From contig JAKLMB010000010.1 in the NCBI GenBank assembly GCA_022813625.1, positions 1-64,000 of the forward strand: 64,000 nucleotides of DNA. The letters run 5' to 3'. The notes below the pieces were generated by a model that was given only the letters and a program-made list of their open reading frames with translations, was not told where the DNA came from and did no database searches. Numbering within the stretch: position 1 is the first letter of the stretch; the number at the start of each line of letters is the position of its first letter. A program made the position numbers and the translations under genes. The DNA is from Aaosphaeria pasadenensis. Lineage: Eukaryota; Ascomycota; Dothideomycetes; Pleosporales. Below are positions 22,375 to 31,636 of this stretch, piece after piece.

Positions 22375-22712
22375 TCGTAAGCATATTTTCGGTGTTTTCC
22401 ATCCATATCATATGTACATTAGCATAACTTTGCCAGTTTCCTTAATAAATGTCAAAATATCACCTAATCGTATCTTCCATGTGTCAGCTGCATTCACAAG
22501 TATATCAGCCCTGGTATGCAAATCATATTTATTCACGTATCTGCATGCTATATCTACATGCCTTGTTAATGCCGATGCACGGTCAATTTGCCAGCACATT
22601 GGTCGTAAGGAATCGCATCGCTTTCTGGATAGGAGTTAATAATACGCCAATGTCTGGGTCATCATATTCGTCGCTCTCCAAAAGTTCGAAGACCAACATC
22701 AGATCAAACAGC
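22375..22712. other. Convergent 3' flanks
   Basis: 338 bp between the stop codons of Lunapark and the next gene. It is AT-richer than its surroundings. No gene seen. Confidence 0.5.
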
Positions 22713-24739
22713 TCAGATCTCTACATCTTCCAGATCTGATAGCATTCCAAAGTATCCTGAATTCGATGGAAACGACTCAGAGACTCTATCCACCTCAGTA
22801 GCACCATGCTTCTCTCGATCAAACCCGTCCACATCATCCCCGAAACCCTCCGATTGTGCGTGGGGGCCTGAGAGAGAAGGGTCAGGGGGGACGATGGTTT
22901 CCGCGTTACTTAAATAGTCTTGTCCTGAGGTAGGCTCATAGTGCATGCCCTGGGCAGCATCTTTGTTCTCGCTTTGAACATTCTGCCCATTGGAAGTTTC
23001 TATCGCATCGCAAGTGCTTCCTGAGATAACATGGTCACTCATGATACTAGTATTGTCGTGCTCATCGTCCGTCAATACAGCAGCGCCTCTACGAGCGCAA
23101 GCGATATCCTTGAAGTTGTACGGCCCGGCGTTGATGGAGACAATATCTGTATTCTTATCCACAGCCTGCAAAGGGGCGATTGGAGTTGGTGCGAGAACAT
23201 CTACAGTGCAGGAAGAAGATGCAACCGCTGGGGTATCTGACTTCTGGATGTACGGGATTTCAATGTTCGCGGATCTAGGGGCAATTGGAGAGGATGTAAG
23301 GGCGGCCGCAGTGCGCGAGGTAGGTGCCAGGTAGGACGGTGTTACAGATTCTTTCGAAGTTACGACCTCAGTGGCGAAGTCTTGATCCTTTTGAATGATG
23401 GAAGTCTTCGTTGAGATGGACTGGCTTGGGGAGTCTCCAGCCTTGTAGCTGTAAAGCACTTCCGTATACAGGTCGTCCAGCTTTACAGGAGATGACGCTC
23501 GACGTGCTGGATGTGGTGAGACATTGAGCCCAGATTCAACTCCGTCTTCAGGCTCGTCAGTACGTGAAATATCTTGCTGTGCGGAGTCGGTCACGATGCT
23601 ACGCAAGTCCTCGCTGTCAATGGTCTTGGAGTCAGTGATAATCTTCCCAGAGATGGCCTTAGGCGTCGTCTGAAGTTCGATGGGCCAGGGTGTTATAAGA
23701 GGTTGAGGCTCAAATTTTGCCGACAGTATGGTTTGGAGTACCTGATCTGTTGCTTCTGTTGTGTTTGAGCAAACAGACCTGACGATGGTGGAACCCACAG
23801 AAGATAAATTGCCTGGGGTCCTTTCACTGATGTCATTGGCCTTCTCTGCCTCTGCCTCTGCCTCTGCCTCTGCCTCCGCCTTCGCCTTCGCCTTGCCTGG
23901 TCGAAAAGGACCACTGGCATTTCGACGAGGAGCCAAGCCGCGAGCTCGATTCTCACGAGCCCATCTCTCCATTGGAAATCCACTCAAAGAGTCAGGAGAA
24001 GACATTTCCGATAGGAATGGCGTAGGAGACCCAGGTTCGCCATGTCGAACCAGTGTAACCTCGCCGCTCTCCAACAGCTCCTGTTTGATCTTCCTTCGTT
24101 GACGGTCCTGCTCGGCTTGTTTCGCACGCTCCTTGGCCTGGTCCATCAATGCCTTTTGTTCGTACCACTTTCGAGTCTTGGGCGGGAGATCTGATGGTCG
24201 TTTTCCAAGTGCGTTCATGGCGAAGCTGACGGTTTCAAGGGCTGTGCGATTTGAAGTCGATGCGAGGGCACCTCCCACGGAGAATCCAGCCTCTACAATG
24301 CCGGAATTTGCGATCGAAGAGAGATACTTGGAACTTGCTTTGCCCAACCTGTCGATGGCCTGCGCTGTGTCGTTGTATGCTTTCTCCCTAGTGAGTGAGG
24401 TAAGTATGCACTTGAGGCAACAGGGATAATTGAATGATTTGCTTACCAAGTATTTGGGAAGTCCTGTGTAGGAAGCTCCTGGCGTTTGCCCTTGCTATTC
24501 TACGAATGAATTAGTATCTTATGAGCCACTTGGGTACGATGTTCTGAAAGCTCAAGATCACGTACCAGTTCTTCGTGGTGGATGAATTCGTACTCATCAC
24601 TGGACCAACCGTTGGACTCGCTAACATCATCCTGGTTCACCGTCTCGTCTTTCTGATTCACCTCGTCTTCGCGATCGGAGGAAATAGATGGAGGTTCCTT
24701 GCTCCTCGTACTATGACCGCCGAGGCTCGAGGTCGTCAT
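22713..24739 (-). CDS. Unassigned fungal protein with Ala-Glu repeat
   Basis: Three exons, 24739-24566, 24499-24447 and 24387-22713, give 633 residues. I do not recognise the family by name. The N-terminal 60 residues are acidic and disordered, with NGWSSDEYEFIHHEEL, a stretch that fits an Atg8-interacting (LIR) consensus. Residues about 60-170 look like a folded helical domain (EKAYNDTAQAIDRLGKASSKY; RPSDLPPKTRKWYEQKALMD). A basic Arg/Lys/Gln helix follows. Then comes a KAKAKAEAEAEAEAEAEKAN tract coded by a hexanucleotide microsatellite, and a long disordered acidic tail ending GMLSDLEDVEI. Start chosen at MTTSSLGGHS; the frame upstream has only non-ATG codons. Function unknown. Confidence 0.7.
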
Positions 24740-26117
24740 TTTCCTACAGCACAATCAGGGGTTGAAGAGATCAATTGTTGAGTACTCTGGAATAACTTTA
24801 ACTCTGTCAAATGGTTATTGGGAAATGCGAAAGTTGCGGTTGATCCAAGGGGGTGAGCGTGGTTGTTGTCTGAATTGGCCGAATAGTAGCAGGAAACATG
24901 GGGTTTAAGTGGACATGGAAAGTAAAGTCGTGCATGCACACCAAGGTGCAGTAGAATCACCGCACACGAAAAGTTGTCAAGTGATTGAACTTTCAGACAA
25001 AACAATGAGGCCGTGCCTAGGCACAGGGTACGCCTCTGACATTGGCAGTAGAACTTGACCATAGTAAGAGGTCAAATCAAAGCCTCTTGAGTTCACTTGG
25101 CCTCTAGGTCGTTCTAAACGGTAGCAAATAGATTCCTGGTCTATTGGTATGGCTGGACGAAAAGAACCTTTCTCTGCGCTCTCTGCGGCTGAACAGTTCC
25201 TCTGTCCCCTCTCACTTTTGTTATGGGCACCAGCGTCGAATGAACGAAGTCGACCACTCACGACGTATCACAGTAGTGCGGTACAGCTGTTGTGCCTATC
25301 AACATGGGTTGAACTTGGATTGAACATTGAGTCTATTCGAAAATGAAAGACATGTATCTCTCATACTTGTGTCTATAAAGACTCGATATCGTGTCTCGTA
25401 TCTAGATTTTGAGACAGGTTCATATTGTCTTTCTGTTGTGGACCTGATACAGTCTTGAAGCGGTGGTATAAAGTGGTGTTGAAGTGGGCGTGAATGGTGG
25501 GGACGCTAGTGAGGTCTGATCATCTTGAGTGGCACGAGTAGTCGAGTCGACCATCATGATACTTAGTTGATATTCACCCTTCAACCTACAACAACGATAT
25601 CTCTTCAGACGTTACACGAATCAAATGCTCAATTTGTCTAAGAGTCGTAAGTGAGACCTCATCACTCGTAAGACTATAATGTTATAGGTAATTGATCTTG
25701 TTCTTTCGCGTTTGGTTTTCTCCCCACCTTTACTCCATCACCGACCCGGGACTGGCGTTTCTAATCCTCTCCTCATCTGCCAAATTGTCTCCCCTTTCCC
25801 GTAACCACTCGAATTTCTTTTCTTTGTCACTCCCCACACATTCTTCTTCGAGTAACAGCTTCTTCTCCCTCCAACTGAAGCCGATTTGTCGAGTCAACTG
25901 CTGACTGATGGCCACGCAACTCTAGTAACCCCACGAAAACACTACCAAATACATATTGCATGCCGGTTGGATCATTACCTTTATTCACCCAAGGAGTAGT
26001 CACTACACCACTAAACGACGTCCACTCTCCTTAACTCTTACGGACTCCATGCCCATCACCCCAAGCAAGACCACAATTATCAACCCCCAGCAAGGAACAG
26101 TGATAGACGCATCCAAA
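24740..26117. other. Divergent 1.4 kb upstream region
   Basis: This separates the Ala-Glu repeat protein from the plus-strand Hri1-like gene. It contains pyrimidine-rich stretches near 25690-25870, as often seen upstream of fungal genes. No coding region is supported. Confidence 0.5.
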
Positions 26118-27050
26118 ATGTCCACCAACCCGCCCACTCTACCAGCACCAGGACGAAACGCCAACATCTCAACGCGAGACTACATCATTTACCTAGGCAA
26201 CTACCCGCTCCCCCCAGAAACACCCATCCCCTACTCTACCCACCTCCCACAACACAACCCACTGAACCTCCCATACGGTCCATCAGAACCAACCTCCACA
26301 CTCGTCCTTACAAGTCCAAATTCCACCTTTGTCGACCTGCGTATCCTGAAGCCCCTTCAGGATGGTGACCACCCCCTCCCAAATCAAGGAGGACCCATCC
26401 GCCGCGTAGAATGGGCGTTCGCCGGCACTAGCACATCAGCGACCATCCCCGGCCGCGAAGACGAGGAAATCCCTGTCACACACTCCACCTGGCGTCACGA
26501 CATTGATACTCGTTTCCTCCTCCATGAAGCCATCCCAGTAGACGAGGGAGACATGTACGACCTCGGCTCCGGCCGCGCCCTCGAGTTCGGACACGCTTTC
26601 AACGAGCACCTGGGACATGAAGTCGCCTACGAGGAGATGTGGGTTGATCTCTCCATCGAACCCGTATCCCCGCACACGACTATGAAGGTATGCTGTGTGT
26701 TGAAATTAGACGACAAGGAGGGGAGGGCAAAGGGCACTATCGTTAGGCTTGGACAGTTTTGTCAGGGGTTGTTGAGGAAGGGTGAGGGATGGGTGATCGA
26801 GAGATGGGAATTTGAAGAGTCCGAGGGGGGAGAGGCTGTTGGAGGAAGTTGGAAGAGAACAGTTAGGGTCGGTGATATGTTCCTACCTTGTGCGGTTGCA
26901 TTCAAGAGGGAAGGCGTGCAGGTGGGGACTACAGTTGAGGTCGATGGAGGGACGTGGGTCGTTGACGAGTATCTGGAGTGGACTGAGGATGGGAACGACG
27001 TCGATGGTGGTGATGACAATGGTGATGGGGAGAAGAACTCGGGCGTTTAA
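26118..27050 (+). CDS. Hri1-like protein
   Basis: The single-exon product is 310 residues from the ATG at 26118 (MSTNPPTLPAPGRN). An in-frame ATG at 26049 is an alternative, and further upstream only a TTG opens the frame. Sequence features recall the fungal Hri1 family of two lipocalin-like beta domains: STLVLTSPNSTFVDLRILK, VEWAFAGTS, THSTWRHDIDTR, DMYDLGSGRALEFGHAF, YEEMWVDLS and a second half with GEGWVIERWEFEES. In yeast Hri1 associates with the Sec61/Sec63 translocon, but its role is unclear. The C-terminus is an Asp/Gly-rich tail. Convergent with rpl13. Confidence 0.62.
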   Translation: MSTNPPTLPAPGRNANISTRDYIIYLGNYPLPPETPIPYSTHLPQHNPLNLPYGPSEPTSTLVLTSPNSTFVDLRILKPLQDGDHPLPNQGGPIRRVEWAFAGTSTSATIPGREDEEIPVTHSTWRHDIDTRFLLHEAIPVDEGDMYDLGSGRALEFGHAFNEHLGHEVAYEEMWVDLSIEPVSPHTTMKVCCVLKLDDKEGRAKGTIVRLGQFCQGLLRKGEGWVIERWEFEESEGGEAVGGSWKRTVRVGDMFLPCAVAFKREGVQVGTTVEVDGGTWVVDEYLEWTEDGNDVDGGDDNGDGEKNSGV

Positions 27051-27424
27051 TGCGCGATGTGTAACTAGTAGTTTACTTGCTCTCTTGTCTATCAACGCGA
27101 TCCATCTGGATTTGGCTGAGGGACTGGACTGACAAATAAGATTGGAAAATCATTTTGCATACGGAACGCATCAAGTCACGTAACTGGGCAAATTCATGGT
27201 ACAAAACTGTTCTCACATTTGACGTAATGTCATAATGGCGGCAAACGGTAGATTCATTGTGTGTAGTTGATGTCATTTCACAAACTGCTACTTGATAGCA
27301 GGACCTAACCAATACGCCGCCCATGCAGGGAATATCCTTTGCTGAATCATGACCACCGTTTTTTGAACCCACGATAGGGTATCCCGTTCCATCAAATCGT
27401 GACACCTTTTCGAAAAGACTACGT
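27051..27424. other. Convergent 3' flanks of hri1-like gene and rpl13
   Basis: 374 bp between two stop codons. No gene is seen. A long frame reading through this stretch and the rpl13 exon is only the antisense shadow of a GC-biased ribosomal gene. Confidence 0.5.
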
Positions 27425-28265
27425 TTATTTCTTCTTAGCAGCCTCCTCGTCAGCCTTAGCAGCAGCACGCTTGTTGCGGGCACCGAGCTGGCGGGCCTCG
27501 GAGCGGACGTCACGGAGCTTCCTGAAAGCAGCCTCCTCGCCCTTGTAGTTGCCGATGGGGCCCTCCTCGAAGGTGATGTCGTTCTTGATGGCAAGGACGT
27601 CGGCGACGGACTTGGCGTTGTTCTCGCCCTTCTTGGCGGCCTTAACGTCCTCAGCAGAGGCGTCACCCTGCTTAGTCTTGCCGTTGCGGCGGGGGAAGAG
27701 AATGAGACGCTTCCTGAACTCCTGGAGGCGCTCGACGTTGGCCTTGAGGCTCTCCTCGGAGATGTTCTGGCGGCGAGGGTCGACGGAGATGCCGATGGTG
27801 GGCGCAAGCTTGCGGGGGATACCAGCCTCCTTCAACTCAGCCTGTAGATTGTCAATTGCACGTTCAGGTAGAGTGTCATATTTGCCCGGGGGTTACAAAC
27901 AAGAGTGAAGCCACGGCCGGGGCGGACACGGCGGTTGTACTTGATGGTAGGGCAGCGAACGACGGGTCGGAGCCTGTCTACCGGGCGAGGAGCAACCTGA
28001 GCGGCTTTGGCGACACGGGCATTGCGTCTGCGCTGCTTGCGTCCGGGCTGAAGAGTTCGTTAATATCGATTGATCGAGGCGCCACTGCTCTCACGTCGTG
28101 AGAGGGGAATAACCTACTTGATCAAAGTGAACCCTGACACGGCCTGGGTGAATGTTAGGAAACTATTGCCAAAATGCGCAACGGGAGAAGAAGTCGGGAA
28201 GACATACGTTGCCAGTCCTTGTGGAAGTGATTCTTCTGAATCTGCTGGTTGTGCTTGATCGCCAT
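27425..28265 (-). CDS. rpl13: 60S ribosomal protein L13 (eL13)
   Basis: This is a structural protein of the large ribosomal subunit. Four exons, 28265-28208, 28143-28118, 28047-27901 and 27841-27425, give 215 residues, the expected size. The first three exons are short, as in many fungal ribosomal genes. The spliced N-terminus reads MAIKHNQQIQKNHFHKDWQ then RRVRVHFDQ, then PGRKQRRRNARV. The C-terminus is Lys/Ala-rich, ending AAAKADEEAAKKK. Codon choice is strongly biased, as expected of a highly expressed gene. The intron 3 donor is GTTTGT. Confidence 0.95.
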
Positions 28266-28884
28266 TGCTGCGGTTTGTCGGGATGGCGGACGCTGGTGGT
28301 TAGTAACGCTGGAAAAAAAAGTTCGAAGATGAAGTTGCAGTTCATTTTTGCAATATTCGCTTCGTCTCCGCTAGTGGGCGGAGCGGAGTAATCTTTCTCC
28401 GACACACCCACTACTCGAACACCCGGTAGTAGATAGATTACTAATCTAACCAAGGCACGCCCGCTCTATAGATTCATGTTACCAAACGCACTGTTCCTAT
28501 GGCTAGATAGTATGACGAGGTATGAGTACCTAGGTAGGTAACTGGTACCGCAGGGAAGTCAAATACCACTGTAGTTCATTGACTTCGCCACAAGAAGAGA
28601 CATGCACATAACAAGTACCATTAATTACCTATGTAACATAAAAATAAGCATTTGCTATCTACCCTTCCAGCATGATCGTTCAACATACAGCTACCGCGAT
28701 ATCAAGCATTATCCTAACCAAGACGACATGACATGCACATCAAATGGCAGAGACCCATCCCACTATAACCGTGCGGTGTCCACCTTGAGTCAAATACAAG
28801 CAAACGAACCTAAAGTACAAACTCCTGGTACCTTCCAATCCAATATCGTCAATTCATGAACACATCGCTCGGATCCAGAGATCC
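28266..28884. promoter_or_regulatory. rpl13 upstream region
   Basis: 619 bp upstream of rpl13 and downstream of the next minus-strand gene. A perfect TACCTAGGTA palindrome lies at 28527-28536, extended by AGGTAACTGG. No gene is seen. Confidence 0.5.
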
Positions 28885-30447
28885 CTATTGTCGGAGCAAG
28901 CCCCCAATACCAAGACCTAATTCCGACTCCATTCTCCCCCTTTTGGTTGGGCTTGCATGGTGCATGGCTGTAGAAGGCAACCTCCGCTTCTCAGATTCAC
29001 CAGGTCGACTCATTGTGCTACCTTTCTTAACGTGGCCAAAGAGTTTGCTCTGGACAAGCTGGGCTTGCGAGCTCGGGGCGGAGGCTCGTTTTTGAGAACC
29101 CGACCGCCGCAACATACTGGTAGCAGCTTGGCTGGCTTGTGATTCGGGGATCTCATCATCCTCTCTATCGGTGAAAGCTTCTTCCTCATCTACGCTTGAT
29201 GCCGTGATGGTCGAATTACTGCTTTCACGACGAACGGGAGGGACTCGTTGATACTGTGCGGGTGGGGCAGACTGCGGTATGTTGATAGCAGAAAAGGTAT
29301 TTGGGGTTCGTGGTACTCCGGTGTGACGGTGAGTGGTGTGGCGATTGGGTGTGTGAGGCAACGAGGACATGGAGTGCGTTCCTCTCGTGTGGCCTAGCCG
29401 CGACCTGTGTGCATGGGATCGTGTGGGGGTGGACGGGGCCGTCGTTGTCTTTTCATTGAGTATTTGATCCGCGCGCAAGAGGATATCAAAGTTACTCTGT
29501 CCCCTGTGTTCTACGGAAAGAGGCTGTGGCACTCTTTGGGCGCGTTGGCGAGGAGTGGCCTGCAAAGGTGTTCCAAACATGGAACGCGGCGACCCTTGCT
29601 CGTTGATCTGATCCTGAAATGGCAAAAATTGTGCCATATGGTCTCTGTTCTTGCGGATGCGGGTTTTCAGGCGGTCATTCTCCTCCATGAGGCTTGCCAA
29701 CTCGCCCTCTCTGTGCTCAGTGAGGCGTTTCTGCTGCTCAAGAGCATCTCGTAGCTCCTCATTGTCTTGCTGCAAGATTTGACATTGGCGGTTCAATTCA
29801 GCCATCATGATTGCGTTCGCCGAGTCGACAGGGGATTCCTGAATGGTCTGAGTAGGTGTTGGTATTGAATTGCGTCGTTTGACTTCGGCTTGTTTCAGAA
29901 CGTCAATCTCTCGCTGCGCCATGGCTAGTTCAACGGCCATACGACTGGCAGCTTCTTGGCTCTCCATGACGGCCATGTTGTACTGTAATTTGTAATGCGC
30001 CGCAGATAGTCGTACATCGCGTAAAGCAGAAGTCAGTTCATCCACCATGCACCGCAATTCGTCAGGCGACGCATTGGTAATCTGCTCGGGTGAGTAGAGG
30101 GCGGAGGCAGACTCCGTCAACACAGATGGCTGGTCGGGAAGTTTGGCGGTTGGAGGAGGAGAGGTGAGCTGCGGGTCCGGGGGACTAGGGGTCCTAAGAA
30201 CAGCAGTCCGGATATTGGGAAGCTGAGAAGACGGTGGAGGCGTCATTGATGAGGTTGTAGGTGGTGCGGGAGAAGTGAATTTGGTCCGGTCTTCAGAGGA
30301 AGCCTTGGGCACATTTAAAGGCGCGGGGGATGCAGATCTCGAGACTGAATACATTTTTGGGGTATTCGGCCGCGAGACCTCCGTGGAAGGCATGAGCGAG
30401 TCCTGAGACAGCTGGGAGAGCTGGGAGAATGAGGTCTGAGAGTCCAT
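28885..30447 (-). CDS. Unassigned Ser/Thr-Pro-rich coiled-coil protein
   Basis: The single-exon product has 520 residues, starting at the ATG at 30447 (MDSQTSFSQLSQLSQDSL); the frame above it has only TTG. Residues 20-120 are Pro/Ser/Thr-rich with many S/T-P sites. About 130-290 is a long coiled-coil, including ELNRQCQILQQDNEELRDAL and EHREGELASLMEENDRLK. The tail is basic with many T-P sites (TPNRHTTHRH, TPTRSHAHRS). The pattern of SP/TP sites with a coiled-coil suggests a CDK-regulated structural protein, for example of spindle or septum, but this is inference. I cannot name it. Confidence 0.65.
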   Translation of the reverse strand: MDSQTSFSQLSQLSQDSLMPSTEVSRPNTPKMYSVSRSASPAPLNVPKASSEDRTKFTSPAPPTTSSMTPPPSSQLPNIRTAVLRTPSPPDPQLTSPPPTAKLPDQPSVLTESASALYSPEQITNASPDELRCMVDELTSALRDVRLSAAHYKLQYNMAVMESQEAASRMAVELAMAQREIDVLKQAEVKRRNSIPTPTQTIQESPVDSANAIMMAELNRQCQILQQDNEELRDALEQQKRLTEHREGELASLMEENDRLKTRIRKNRDHMAQFLPFQDQINEQGSPRSMFGTPLQATPRQRAQRVPQPLSVEHRGQSNFDILLRADQILNEKTTTAPSTPTRSHAHRSRLGHTRGTHSMSSLPHTPNRHTTHRHTGVPRTPNTFSAINIPQSAPPAQYQRVPPVRRESSNSTITASSVDEEEAFTDREDDEIPESQASQAATSMLRRSGSQKRASAPSSQAQLVQSKLFGHVKKGSTMSRPGESEKRRLPSTAMHHASPTKRGRMESELGLGIGGLLRQ

Positions 30448-31636
30448 TCTGCCTAGTTGGGTAGATTGTCCAAGGCGCGAACGACACGTCAGAGCGGTGG
30501 GCGAGGCGCGCAAACGAGCAGAACGATAGCGGTCCGTCTTTCAGTCCAGGGGTCTATGGAGACACTGAATACCAGTGGTGTTTACTGCACGTTCAAGAGG
30601 TCCGACGATGGGTTCGTCGTTGGTATGCAGGACAGTTTAAGACGCGAGAGAGCGATAGGCGATGGCGATGGCGGCGGCGGAGCGGTGGAGCGGGGATCGC
30701 GTCGGACGCGCGTGTTACAGGCAGGATTGCGCGCGCAATGCGACCAATGGCGCAGCGATTTCCAAGGTGGTGGTTGTAATTGGGGGTAGCGATACAGATG
30801 TGTTGTTATGGATATGAATATGGATTTGCGATGCGATGCGATGCGATGCGATAATATCGGGGGGGGCGGGGGGTGGAGAGGTTAGTTAGTTCGAGGTAAT
30901 ACCATAGCATAGACACAGGCACACTTGGACAGTACACAGTAAGAGAGAGTGGATCTTCCCAGAAGAGGTCCAAGTCTTGCGCCTTGCCTAATGCGGACGT
31001 AGATCACGAAACGAACGCTTGGTCCTCCTGTCCTGGCTGTAAACAAACCCACTGGCTGGACAACCACCCGCACTTACACTGCATCTGTATGTATCATACA
31101 ATCACACACTGACTGATGCTGTAGCCAACTGACTAACTACCTAGGTAACTACCGTACAGTGTACATACGCCCAAGGCCCAACGTCCATACATACCATACC
31201 CACGTTCACGGGCCTGTTCCAGGACACACAGATGTTTTGGTGCACCTTGCATATCACAACCCTCGAGTTCCCTTTCTCCCCCCCCATCGGGCCCATCCAT
31301 CGCGAGAAATTACGGAGTACAAAATTAATCATCCTTTCCGAGTCGATCAATCAATCAGCCCCTTTGCTGGTGTACACCTAGTCACCTACCTACCTACCCA
31401 TACTGTGTAGTCCTATCCGCCTACCTACCTACCTACACAGTGACTGTGACTACTACCTTGGGCGTGCTGGTGAGCCGTGGCCGGTGTCTGTCGTTGGGTA
31501 TGGCCCTCCATTCTACTTGTCCAACTCCACCTGCATGAACAGCGATCTCTCCATATCTTCAACCAGCATCTAGTGTTGCCTTTTCCCTGGAACCCCTCCT
31601 CAGTGGCTCCAAAGACACACACAAAAACTTATCAAT
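30448..31636. promoter_or_regulatory. Divergent 1.2 kb region rich in simple repeats
   Basis: It contains five tandem GCGAT units (30828-30852) followed by a G-rich tract with runs of eight and six G (30859-30873). A TACCTAGGTA palindrome lies at 31138-31147, with CTAC tetranucleotide repeats near 31385-31435. It serves as shared upstream sequence for the coiled-coil and LRR genes. No gene is supported. Confidence 0.55.

Noticed and set aside
27073..27807. A 244-codon minus-strand Ser/Arg/Pro-rich frame
   Set aside because: It overlaps the rpl13 last exon in another frame and owes its openness to that gene's codon bias; composition is low-complexity with no domain.
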